This document shows, piece by piece, positions 7,489 to 15,312 of a stretch of DNA of 39,592 nucleotides. The DNA is from an uncultured Desulfovibrio sp. Its GTDB lineage: Bacteria > Desulfobacterota > Desulfovibrionia > Desulfovibrionales > Desulfovibrionaceae. How positions within the stretch are numbered: the stretch's first letter is position 1; every line of letters begins with the position of its first letter. The translations under genes were made by a program, and so were the position numbers. The notes below the pieces were generated by a model. It had not been told where the DNA came from. It searched no databases and was given only the letters and a program-made list of their open reading frames with translations. The stretch lies in NCBI GenBank assembly GCA_900553065.1, contig USBZ01000014.1, positions 1 through 39,592 on the forward strand, read 5' to 3'.

Positions 7489-8676
7489 TTAGTCGTCGAG
7501 GTCGGAAGCTTCGAAGGCCTCGCGGCTGCTCTTGCGCAGAGCTTCGTTCGTAAGCACGTCGAAGCCGGTCATGCACATGGCGTTGGCGGCCAGAAGCATG
7601 CCGTTGAAGCCGCCTTCGGAATGGCTGGCTTCAGCAAAGGCGGGCGTGTGGCCGACAAGGTGGGCTCCGCCGATGGAGATGTAGGGATGGATGGAAGGCG
7701 CCCTGAAGCTGACGTTGCCCATGTCGGTGGAGTAGCTGCTGGGCACTTCTCTGATGTAGCTTTCCCCGAGCAGGTCGAGGTTGGCGGCAAAGGCGTCCAG
7801 CAGGGGCATGTTGTGACGCATGGTGTAGTAGGGGCGGGCGGAGTGCCGGTAGGAGAACTCGCAGCCGAGGGCCTGAGCGCAGCAGCGTGCGCAGTTGACC
7901 ACGCGTTCGATGGCGTTGTTGAGCGTTTCCGGCTTGCGGGCGCGCACGCCGTAGCGCAGACGGGCGAATTCGGGAATGGTGTTGATGGAGGTGCCGGTAT
8001 CGGTGAGCAGGCCGTGGATGCGCACATCGTGCGTCATGTGCTGACGCAGGCTGTTGATGCCCATGACGGCAAGAGCTGCGGCGTCCATGGCATTGATGCC
8101 CTTTTCGGGGGCGCCGGCGGCATGGGCGGCCTTGCCCTTGAAGTCCATTTCAAGGTTGGCGCGGGAAATGAGCTGCTGCTTGAGAATGGTGCGTCCTTCG
8201 GCGTGGGCGGCGATGACGGCGTCCATCTTGTCGAAGAGACCGGCTTCGGTCATGGGAACCTTGCCGCCGGCATCTCTGACGTTGCCTTCTTCAGCCGGAG
8301 TGCCGAAAACGTGAACGGTTCCTGCGGGAAGGTGACGGGCCAGAGCCACGGCGGCAGCGCAGGAGGCGGTGCCGAAAAGATTGTGTCCGCAGGCATGGCC
8401 GAGACCGGGCAGGGCGTCGAACTCGGCAAGGAAGGCTACGTTCGGGCCTTCTCCGGAGCCGGAGACGGCATGGAAGGCCGTGGGCATGTCGAGCAGCCCG
8501 CGTTCCACCTTGAATCCGTTTTCTTCAAGAAAATCGGCAAGCCGGGCAGATGATTTGAATTCCTGGTAGCCCAGTTCCGGTTCGGCGAAAATAGCGGAGG
8601 CTATTTCCTTCATCTGCGGGAAAAGCTTTTTGAGTTCATCCAGCAACAGAATCTTGTCGTGAGGGATTTCAGCCAT
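7489..8676 (-). CDS. M20-family (M20D/AbgB-like) metal-dependent amidohydrolase
   Basis: 395 residues, ATG 8676 with AAGGAGG 6 nt upstream. M20 metal and catalytic residues are present: D87 in AEFDALPG, H94/C96/H98 in GHACGHNLFG, the catalytic pair E129-E130 in TPAEEGN, H158 in AHAEG, and a C-terminal HSEGG near residue 355. These cytosolic enzymes hydrolyse N-acyl amino acids or aminobenzoyl-glutamate. The AbgB subunit of the E. coli p-aminobenzoyl-glutamate hydrolase is in this subfamily; an AbgA partner is absent here, so a single-subunit amidohydrolase or a different substrate is possible. First gene of the M20-AbgT-PRTase unit. Confidence 0.88.
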   Translation of the reverse strand: MAEIPHDKILLLDELKKLFPQMKEIASAIFAEPELGYQEFKSSARLADFLEENGFKVERGLLDMPTAFHAVSGSGEGPNVAFLAEFDALPGLGHACGHNLFGTASCAAAVALARHLPAGTVHVFGTPAEEGNVRDAGGKVPMTEAGLFDKMDAVIAAHAEGRTILKQQLISRANLEMDFKGKAAHAAGAPEKGINAMDAAALAVMGINSLRQHMTHDVRIHGLLTDTGTSINTIPEFARLRYGVRARKPETLNNAIERVVNCARCCAQALGCEFSYRHSARPYYTMRHNMPLLDAFAANLDLLGESYIREVPSSYSTDMGNVSFRAPSIHPYISIGGAHLVGHTPAFAEASHSEGGFNGMLLAANAMCMTGFDVLTNEALRKSSREAFEASDLDD

Positions 8677-8723
8677 GCATCGCCTCCTTAAATAAAAATC
8701 ATGGGAAAAGTACGCGTTCCGTG

Positions 8724-8749
8724 CACCCTACTCATTAATAGAAAGGGTG
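8724..8749. promoter_or_regulatory. inverted repeat at the probable M20-AbgT operon promoter
   Basis: CACCCT (8724-8729) and AGGGTG (8744-8749) flank an AT-rich centre containing, on the minus strand, TATTAA, a plausible -10 box with a weak TTCTTT -35 upstream. A repressor site overlapping the promoter would fit a substrate-induced transport operon. Confidence 0.4.
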
Positions 8750-8760
8750 GCAAGAAAAAG

Positions 8761-8820
8761 AACGAAAAAAATCTTCTTTTTCGTTAGGTGCATAGCGAAA
8801 AAAAAGACTTCACGCTATGC
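8761..8820. repeat. two consecutive perfect inverted repeats between pap and the M20 gene
   Basis: AACGAAAAA/TTTTTCGTT (8761-8769/8777-8785) and GCATAGCG/CGCTATGC (8790-8797/8813-8820). Both lie beyond the 3' end of the minus-strand pap gene (8882) and upstream of the operon promoter. The T-rich arms on the minus strand could make them the pap terminator; an additional operator role is possible. Confidence 0.5.
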
Positions 8821-8881
8821 CGGAAAGCAATGGCGATTTCGAAGAATCCTTGGCGGACATGGCTTTTCAGAAAGGCATCCG

Positions 8882-10396
8882 TCAGTCTTTTCTGCGGCTG
8901 TTCTTTTTTCCTTCGGCAGCATTTTTGAGAGCGTTGTCCAGCGCCTTTCTGTAGGCGCGAAGTACGGCGAGCCGAGCCGCCTTCTTGTCCTCCGCGGCGA
9001 TGATGTGCCAGGGCGCGTATTCCGTGCTGGTCCGCACGAACATTTCATCCGCCGCACGAACATAGGCAGGCCATTTTTCCCGGTTGCGCCAGTCGTCGGG
9101 GGTGATCTTGTACTGCTTCCAGGGGGTCTGTTCCCTTTCATGGAAGCGCCGGAGCTGTTCGTCCGGAGAAATGTGCAGCCAGAACTTCATGAGCACGTTG
9201 CCGTGTTCGGTGAGCTGGCGCTCGAACAGGTTGATTTCCGAATAGGCGCGACTCCAGTCCTCTTCCGGCGTCATGCCCTCCACACGTTCCACAAGAACGC
9301 GTCCGTACCAGGAGCGGTCATACACCGTGATGAATCCGGCGCGGGGAATGTGCCGCCAGAAACGCCACAGATAATGATGGGCCAGCTCTTCATCCGTAGG
9401 AACGCCTATGGGAATGGCACGGCTTATGCGTGCGTCGATGCCGGCCATGAGCCGGCGGATGCAGCCTCCCTTGCCCGCAGCATCCCATCCTTCAAAGAGC
9501 AGGGTGCTGGAAATACCCTTGCGGTAGGCATGATAGGTAAGCTCGTGAAGCTCCTTCTGAAGTTCGGCCAGTTCCTTTTTGTAGTCGTCGGGATCCGCCT
9601 TGACGCTCAGATCTATGGCTTCCAGCGTGGAGATGACGTTTTCCTGCTCGGCGCTGCGCCGCTCCGCAAGACGGGCGGCTCTGGCTTCCTGCTCGATCAC
9701 GGCCCGGTCCACCGCGGCGATGACGGCTCTTGCCACGGCAAGGTTGCGGTAATTTGCATCGGCGGCATCCACGATGGTCCACGGAGCAAAGGAACGGTCG
9801 GTAAGCGTGATGGCCTTGGCCGCGGCGCTGGCCAGCCCCTCATAATTTTCCGAAGCCTTCTTGTCGTATGGCGTGAAGTGAAGGATTTCCTTGTGGGCCA
9901 GTCTTTTTTTCAGCCGGGAGGCATGCTCCTTCCTGTCCAGATGAAGCCATATCTTGACGATGGCCATGCCGGAGGCGGCCAGAGATTCTTCCAGACCGCT
10001 GTAATGCGTCATGTGGGCGTTGAACTCCATTTCGCTCATGTCGCCCGTGCAGTATCTGCGCATGGCAGGGCCGTACCATCCGCCGAAGAACACGCCCACG
10101 GTTCCTGCCGAAGGCAGCAGCCGCCAGTAGCGCCAGTCCTGCGGTCGGGCTCTTTCCTCGTCCGTTTCCAGCCAGAATACATGGTTGTGTACGTACTTGC
10201 CGTCCATCCATTCCGACAGCAGATTGACGACTTCGCCTCGTCCGGATCCGTCGATGCCGGCAATCGTGATGAGCAGCGGAATCTTACGTTCAATGCACTG
10301 CCTCTGCGCTTCAAAAAGCTTCATGCGCAGATCCGGAGCGGTTTTCCGGAATTCCTTGTCGCTGCACTGCCTGCCCAGTACGACGGTTTCAAACAT
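8882..10396 (-). CDS. pap: polyphosphate:AMP phosphotransferase (tandem PPK2 domains)
   Basis: 504 residues, matching two fused PPK2 domains. The second domain (~285-500) has the intact Walker A GWDAAGKGG, followed by PTDEELAHHYLWRFW and the Walker B-like VYDRSWYGRVLVER. The first domain (~1-240) has GIDGSGRGEV with Arg in place of the Walker Lys and GGWYGPAMRRY in place of RSWYGR, so it is probably not catalytic. This asymmetry is expected for class II PPK2 enzymes, which use polyphosphate to convert AMP to ADP. A GAGG ribosome site lies 5 nt before ATG 10396. It probably links polyphosphate stores to adenylate balance in energy-limited growth. Confidence 0.9.
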   Translation of the reverse strand: MFETVVLGRQCSDKEFRKTAPDLRMKLFEAQRQCIERKIPLLITIAGIDGSGRGEVVNLLSEWMDGKYVHNHVFWLETDEERARPQDWRYWRLLPSAGTVGVFFGGWYGPAMRRYCTGDMSEMEFNAHMTHYSGLEESLAASGMAIVKIWLHLDRKEHASRLKKRLAHKEILHFTPYDKKASENYEGLASAAAKAITLTDRSFAPWTIVDAADANYRNLAVARAVIAAVDRAVIEQEARAARLAERRSAEQENVISTLEAIDLSVKADPDDYKKELAELQKELHELTYHAYRKGISSTLLFEGWDAAGKGGCIRRLMAGIDARISRAIPIGVPTDEELAHHYLWRFWRHIPRAGFITVYDRSWYGRVLVERVEGMTPEEDWSRAYSEINLFERQLTEHGNVLMKFWLHISPDEQLRRFHEREQTPWKQYKITPDDWRNREKWPAYVRAADEMFVRTSTEYAPWHIIAAEDKKAARLAVLRAYRKALDNALKNAAEGKKNSRRKD

Positions 10397-10452
10397 ACGA
10401 ACCTCGCTGTCGTTGAAAGGAAAAAGGAGCTCGTTCGGAAATCTTTCGGGAA

Positions 10453-10481
10453 AGTGTAGAACCCCTTTGCGGAAAGCGCAA
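10453..10481 (-). promoter_or_regulatory. candidate promoter of pap
   Basis: Minus strand TTGCGC (10481-10476), 17-nt spacer, TACACT (10458-10453). The -35 is weak. It lies in the 151-nt gap between pap and the upstream TauE-type gene, implying pap can be transcribed on its own. Confidence 0.4.
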
Positions 10482-10547
10482 GTGTATCAAACAGTTATGA
10501 TTTTAGAAGAAGGCGTTCGCTTTTCGTTTTTTGAAAATGCTGAAGGA

Positions 10548-11360
10548 TCAGCCCCAGAGAGTCTTCGTCAGAATGGAAAAGCCCACGAACAGTCCGAAAA
10601 CGGCAAAGGCCTTTTTCACGAGCGCGGTAGGCAGCCCCGACCAGTGGGCGAGTCTGGCGCCCACGACGGCCATGATGACGCCGGGAATCATGAGGGCGAG
10701 CGTTCCGGGCAGATAGACATAGCCGAGTGAGAATTCCGGCAGACCGGGCGCATCCCAGCCGACGATCATGTAGCTTATGGTGGCGGTAAGCGTGATGGGC
10801 AGGGTAAGCGCGGCGGAGGTGCTTATGCAGTCGCACCACTCATGTCCTGCCCAGGTGAGAAAGACGATGAGCTGCAGGGAACCGGCCACGCCGGTCAGAC
10901 TGGCGAGCATGCCGATGAGAATGCTGACCGGAACATAGAGTTTTTTTGCCATCGGCCTTGGACGGGGCGTGAAGCCGGTGAGCATCTGCACGGACATGAT
11001 GCTGATGATGATCGCGAAAAGAACTTCCAGCGTTCTGCCGTCGATCATGCGGGCCAGCACGGCGCCGCCGGTGGAGCCGATGATGATGCCGGGCAGCATC
11101 ATTTTCCAGGCATCCCAGCGCATGGAGCCCATGCGGGTGTGAGCCAGGAAGGTGGTGAAGGAGGTGACCAGCATGGTGGAAGGAGCAGTGCCTACGGCAA
11201 GGTGCTGCACCAGAGAGTCCGGCATGCCCATGTTGGAGAAGAGGATGTTCAGAAGGGGCACGATGATGAGCGCGCCGCCTATGCCGAACAGGCCCGAGAG
11301 CAGGCCGACAAGCGATCCGCCGCCGATGAGAATGGCGAGAGTGGAAAGAAGATTTGTCAT
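10548..11360 (-). CDS. TauE/SafE-family sulfite/organosulfonate exporter-like membrane protein
   Basis: 270 residues from ATG 11360 (MTNLLSTLAILIGGGSLVGL); the frame is open 33 codons further up, but that part has no hydrophobic helix and no better ribosome site. The sequence shows the two-halves TauE/SafE pattern: GLLSGLFGIGGALIIVPLL in the first half and GMLASLTGVAGSLQLIVFL in the second, about eight helices in all. Relatives move sulfite, sulfoacetate or other anions across the inner membrane, but many are uncharacterised. In a sulfidogen, export of sulfur oxyanions is plausible though not shown. It is divergent from the fusion protein gene at 11525, with a 164-bp shared control region. 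Confidence 0.82.
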   Translation of the reverse strand: MTNLLSTLAILIGGGSLVGLLSGLFGIGGALIIVPLLNILFSNMGMPDSLVQHLAVGTAPSTMLVTSFTTFLAHTRMGSMRWDAWKMMLPGIIIGSTGGAVLARMIDGRTLEVLFAIIISIMSVQMLTGFTPRPRPMAKKLYVPVSILIGMLASLTGVAGSLQLIVFLTWAGHEWCDCISTSAALTLPITLTATISYMIVGWDAPGLPEFSLGYVYLPGTLALMIPGVIMAVVGARLAHWSGLPTALVKKAFAVFGLFVGFSILTKTLWG

Positions 11361-11383
11361 GATGAGCTGCCGGATGATGTTGC

Positions 11384-11435
11384 GTACGGAAGAAGCGGTG
11401 TAAAGGACCGTACAACAGAATGCCTGCTCCGGCAA
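11384..11435 (-). promoter_or_regulatory. candidate promoter and inverted repeat of the TauE-type gene
   Basis: Minus strand TTGCCG (11435-11430), 17-nt spacer, TACGGT (11412-11407). GTACGG (11384-11389) and CCGTAC (11408-11413) form an inverted repeat whose right arm overlaps this -10 box and whose left arm lies in the leader, so it could be a repressor site or a leader hairpin. Confidence 0.35.
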
Positions 11436-11468
11436 TCGGCGCTGAGGAGGCGTGTCCACGCCGTCTTC

Positions 11469-11497
11469 TTTACCCTCTGCGAGTGATATGGCATATT
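11469..11497 (+). promoter_or_regulatory. candidate promoter of the fusion/radical SAM/GNAT unit
   Basis: TTTACC (11469-11474), 17-nt spacer, CATATT (11492-11497). The expected start near 11504 leaves a leader of about 20 nt before ATG 11525. Confidence 0.4.
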
Positions 11498-11524
11498 CGT
11501 CACAAGCCCGATCAAGGAGTTTCC

Positions 11525-14197
11525 ATGCCGCCAGTCATAGTTCCCGAACATTCAAGGCCTCTTCTGGAGGCCCTTTCGACCGGTCGTTCTTTTGAGGTGG
11601 ACAGCCATGTCTTTGTTGCGGATGAAGACTGGCTCATGGCCATAGGTTATCCTCTGGAAGGAGAGTTTTCGGTCCGGCGTTTCGAAGCCGCGCTTGAGGA
11701 GGCCGTGCGTCGCGTGAAGCCCTCGGACTGCTTTGCCATTGCGCCCGAAATGCCGGACAGACTGAAGGAGCATGTGCAGGACAGCGATGTCTACTATGTG
11801 CTTTCCGCTTCCGCTCCTGTTCCCTCGAAGCTGCGGGGGCCGGTACGTCGCGCGCGGGAGCGGCTTACGGTGGATGAGACGCGCGAATTCACGCCGGAGC
11901 ACAGAAGGCTCTGGGCGGAATTCATGGGCAGAATTCCTCTGCCTCCGCGCATACGGCAGCTGTATTCGGGAACGGCTTCCGCTCTCGGCGGCGGGGCCGA
12001 TCTGCGTCTGCTCAACGCGTGGGACGCCGAAGGACAGCTGGCCGCCTGCCTTCTTCTGGACTATTCGCTGCCGCACGAGGTGAGCTATGTGCTCGGCGCC
12101 CATTCCAAAACGCACTATGTGCCGCACGCGCCGGACCTGCTTTTTGCCGAAATGCTGGAACGCGCCCGGGCCGAAGGAAAGGAAACCGTGCTTCTCGGCC
12201 TCGGCGTGAACGAAGGCATCACCCGGTTCAAGCGCAAATGGGGCGGCCGTATCGACGCTCCCTATCAGCTGGCCGTGTGGCAGGCTTCGGGAGCTTACGG
12301 CGGAAAGAGCGCGCTGCTCGACATGGCGGAACTTCTGGCCATGAACATGGGCAGAACCAGCGGCGGCCGCGAAGTTTCGCGCTGGAAATTTTTCGATACG
12401 CTGCCTGAGCAGCGGCCGTGCGCCATGCTCTGGCGGCTGGACAAGAACGGGCGTACCTCATGGATAGGCGGCTCCGCCCACTTTTTCTGCTGCTCCTTCG
12501 AGCATTCCCTGCGGCGGCTTTTTGAGAATGTGGATACGGTGCTGCTGGAAGGGCCCATTGACTCGGAAAGCATGGATGAAGTGGCCCGCATAGGCCGCTC
12601 TCCGGCCCCTGACGCTCCGCGCGTGTCGCAGTTCCTTTCCGAGGAGGAGATACAACGCCTTGAACGCACGGTGTACGGTCCCGAGGGCTTCTGGGCCAGA
12701 GTTGCGGGCCTGCAGAAGAAGCGTTCCATAGACGTGCGCAGTGTGCTGGCCGAAAGCCGCCAGTGGTATGCGTTCTTCTCGCTGTGGACGGCGTATCTTG
12801 AGCGCAACGGCTGGACCAACTCCGTGGATCTTGAAGTCTGGAATCTGGCGCTGGACATGGGCAGGTCGGTCATGGGGATGGAAAGCCTTGCCGAACAGAT
12901 CGCCTCGCTGGAATCGGCTCCCATGCCGCGCATCGTGAAATTCATGAAGGATTGTTCGTTCTGGCCCACGCTCATGAAGAGCAACCGTTCCCGCTATCTT
13001 GCCGGAGATCTCATGGGCATGATGGGGACGAGCGCGGAATTTCCGACCCGCACGGGAACCATCATCAGCGTGCGTGATCAGCGTTTCCGCGAGCGCATGA
13101 GGCCGTATATCGAGCGTGGCGGCACGGCCGTGTTCGTGGGAGCCGCCCACATGATCAATCTGCGTCACATGCTGGCCGAGGACGGTTTTACCCTGACCCG
13201 CGTTCTGCCTACGCTGAGGCATCGCTTCATGGCCTGGATCAGCCGGGATGACTCGGTCGTGCTTTCGGGCAATCCCGATGCGCCCGTGTGGGAAAAGGCT
13301 CCGGAAAACGTGCGCTCTCAGGCGCTCGACCGCGAGAGCTCTTCTCCGCATACGACAGGGCGTTCCGCCGTGCGCGGGCCTCAGTCCGGTCGTGCGCTGG
13401 CCGATCTCGGGGCCCGTGCCGTGGTGCCGGAACAGATTCCCTCCTACGTGCGGGCGGTGTCCGGGCGAACGCTGCGCTCCTGCGAAGGGTTCGCGGCATG
13501 GACCACGGAAGACAGCTGCACGCTGGTGGCCTTCCCCGCGCAGGAAGAACTTTCCACCTGCGGCATACATACGGCGGCCTATGCGGAACGTCTGGAGCGG
13601 GCCGTGGCCTGTGCGCTCGCCATGCCGGATCTTCGACGCATCACGGTTCTTGCCCCCGTCGTGCCCGAGTCCGCGCCGTCCCGTGCCGTAGTGGAGAAGG
13701 ATGCCTGGTGGTGCATCTCTCTGCCGCATACGCCGGGCCAGAAGCTGCGCAACATGCTGCGCCGGGCCGAACGGGAGGCCGTGACAGGCGTGGAGACGTG
13801 GGGCGCGGATCACGACGCGCTGGTGGATCATTACCTGAAGGTGCGCACGCTTGCTCCGGGAACGCGGCACATTTTCGGCAGGGTGGGGCAGTATGTCCGT
13901 TCCTGCCCGGATGCAGTGCTTTTTTCCGCACGAAATGCCTCGGGCAGACTTCTGGCGCTGGCCGTGGGCGACTACAGTGCGCTGAGCACGGCGTTCTACA
14001 TGTTTGCCTTCCGGCAGGATGACTGCCCGCCCGGCGTCAGCGACGCGCTGGTGCAGGCGCTGGCCGACGAAGCCGTAAGGAGAGGACAGACCATGCTGAA
14101 TCTTGGTCTGGGCATAGACGGCGGCATCACGTTCTTCAAGAAGAAGTGGGGAGCGTTCGAGTTCATGCCGCATCTGGAAACGAGCTGGACCGTGTAG
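11525..14197 (+). CDS. acyltransferase-like / TraB-GumN-like / acyltransferase-like triple fusion protein
   Basis: 890 residues; ATG 11525 has AAGGAG 5 nt upstream. Residues ~1-255 form an Acetyltransf_6/FemAB-like GNAT-fold domain ending in GLGVNEGITRFKRKWGG (225-241). Residues ~300-575 resemble TraB/PrgY/GumN proteins: a first GxxH (GSAH, 316-319), LLEG (340-343), and a second GxxH (GAAH, 539-542) in VFVGAAHMINLRHML. After a Ser/Arg/Pro-rich linker (~580-625), a second acyltransferase-like domain ends in GLGIDGGITFFKKKWG (861-876). The two outer domains are paralogous (KLRGPVRRARE versus KLRNMLRRAERE; closing motifs nearly identical). No signal peptide or membrane helix is seen, so it is probably cytosolic. 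It heads a unit with a radical SAM protein and a GNAT. Substrate unknown; the gene is intact. Confidence 0.75.
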   Translation: MPPVIVPEHSRPLLEALSTGRSFEVDSHVFVADEDWLMAIGYPLEGEFSVRRFEAALEEAVRRVKPSDCFAIAPEMPDRLKEHVQDSDVYYVLSASAPVPSKLRGPVRRARERLTVDETREFTPEHRRLWAEFMGRIPLPPRIRQLYSGTASALGGGADLRLLNAWDAEGQLAACLLLDYSLPHEVSYVLGAHSKTHYVPHAPDLLFAEMLERARAEGKETVLLGLGVNEGITRFKRKWGGRIDAPYQLAVWQASGAYGGKSALLDMAELLAMNMGRTSGGREVSRWKFFDTLPEQRPCAMLWRLDKNGRTSWIGGSAHFFCCSFEHSLRRLFENVDTVLLEGPIDSESMDEVARIGRSPAPDAPRVSQFLSEEEIQRLERTVYGPEGFWARVAGLQKKRSIDVRSVLAESRQWYAFFSLWTAYLERNGWTNSVDLEVWNLALDMGRSVMGMESLAEQIASLESAPMPRIVKFMKDCSFWPTLMKSNRSRYLAGDLMGMMGTSAEFPTRTGTIISVRDQRFRERMRPYIERGGTAVFVGAAHMINLRHMLAEDGFTLTRVLPTLRHRFMAWISRDDSVVLSGNPDAPVWEKAPENVRSQALDRESSSPHTTGRSAVRGPQSGRALADLGARAVVPEQIPSYVRAVSGRTLRSCEGFAAWTTEDSCTLVAFPAQEELSTCGIHTAAYAERLERAVACALAMPDLRRITVLAPVVPESAPSRAVVEKDAWWCISLPHTPGQKLRNMLRRAEREAVTGVETWGADHDALVDHYLKVRTLAPGTRHIFGRVGQYVRSCPDAVLFSARNASGRLLALAVGDYSALSTAFYMFAFRQDDCPPGVSDALVQALADEAVRRGQTMLNLGLGIDGGITFFKKKWGAFEFMPHLETSWTV

Positions 14198-14210
14198 CGG
14201 GAGGAGAAGC

Positions 14211-15257
14211 ATGGCAGCCGATGTTGAACGCATGTTTGCCCGTTTTCGCGGTCCGGGATTCTGGCAGGACTTCAAGGAGCTTTTTCAGCCGCGGGAGCTG
14301 GAATGTCTGCAGGTGGAGGTCACGTCCTGCTGCATGGGCCGGTGTACCTACTGTCCGCATACGACGCGCTCCGACGTGTGGAAAAGCCGCCACATGTTGC
14401 CGGAGACCTTTGCCGCGCTCTGGCCCGCGCTCTGCCGGACGGCAAGAGTGCATCTGCAGGGCTGGGGCGAACCTTTTCTGAATCCGCATTTCATGGACTT
14501 CGTGTCGCTGGCGCGCCGGGCAGGCTGCGCCGTTTCCACCACAACCTGCGGACTGCGCATGGATGAGTCGCTGGCGGAACGCATTGTGGAGAGCGGCATG
14601 GACATCGTGGCCTTCTCCCTCGTGGGCACGGATGAGAAGAGCAATGCCGCACGGGCGGGCGTACCGTTTTCCCGGGTGGAGGAAGCCGTGCGCCTGCTGC
14701 AGAAGGTGCGCAGGAAAAAAAACGGCGTGCATCTGGAAATTCACCTGGCCTATCTCATGCTTGCCTCCAATGTGGAGGCGGTAAGGGATCTGCCTCGCCT
14801 TATGGAGGATTGGGGCGTTCATGCGGTCGTCATCAGTACGATGGACTACATCCCTTCGCCGGAAATGGCTTCCGAGGCCTTTGCTCCCCATGAGCGGGAG
14901 AAAATAGAGGCTGCCCGTTCGGTACTGGAGGAAACAGGAGCTGCCGTGCGTGCTCTGGGGCGGGATTTCTATGCCTCCCTGCCCGCGGCGGAGCCGGCTC
15001 CCTGCTGCCGGGAGCGGGCGCACAGAACCATGTATGTCGATGCCGAAGGACAGATTTCTCCCTGCGTGTACCTGAACGTGCCCATCGCGGAGGAGATTCC
15101 GGGAAGAACGGTGTTCGGGCAGGTGTCGGGCGAAAATCCCATGGCAATATGGGGCAAAAAGGAATATGCCGATTTCCGCGCAGCGGTGCAGACGGCGGAT
15201 CCTCCGGCATCCTGCCGATCCTGCGCCAAGCGCTTTGAAGCTCCGTGCGCCGGTTAG
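14211..15257 (+). CDS. radical SAM protein with C-terminal SPASM-like cysteine region
   Basis: 348 residues; GGAGGAG lies 4 nt upstream of ATG 14211, 13 nt after the fusion gene stop. The radical SAM cluster motif CxxxCxxC is C41-MGR-C45-TY-C48 (CMGRCTYC), followed by LQGWGEPFLNP near residue 84, the SAM-contacting GE region. The C-terminus carries CC (~264), SPCVYLN (~284) and CRSC plus C (~336-346), the spacing of auxiliary Fe-S-binding SPASM/Twitch domains as in PqqE-, AlbA- and MoaA-like enzymes. It should generate a 5'-deoxyadenosyl radical; such proteins often modify peptides or assist maturation. No precursor peptide gene is seen nearby. Tight linkage to the fusion protein suggests a shared pathway. 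Confidence 0.85.
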   Translation: MAADVERMFARFRGPGFWQDFKELFQPRELECLQVEVTSCCMGRCTYCPHTTRSDVWKSRHMLPETFAALWPALCRTARVHLQGWGEPFLNPHFMDFVSLARRAGCAVSTTTCGLRMDESLAERIVESGMDIVAFSLVGTDEKSNAARAGVPFSRVEEAVRLLQKVRRKKNGVHLEIHLAYLMLASNVEAVRDLPRLMEDWGVHAVVISTMDYIPSPEMASEAFAPHEREKIEAARSVLEETGAAVRALGRDFYASLPAAEPAPCCRERAHRTMYVDAEGQISPCVYLNVPIAEEIPGRTVFGQVSGENPMAIWGKKEYADFRAAVQTADPPASCRSCAKRFEAPCAG

Positions 15258-15312
15258 CGATGGTCTGCTGCCGGTCTGTTTACAGAAAATATTGTTAGAG
15301 GATGGAGGATTC

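Noticed and set aside
12458..14275. 605-codon minus-strand open frame
   Set aside because: Antisense to the fusion protein gene, whose start, motifs and downstream linkage are convincing.
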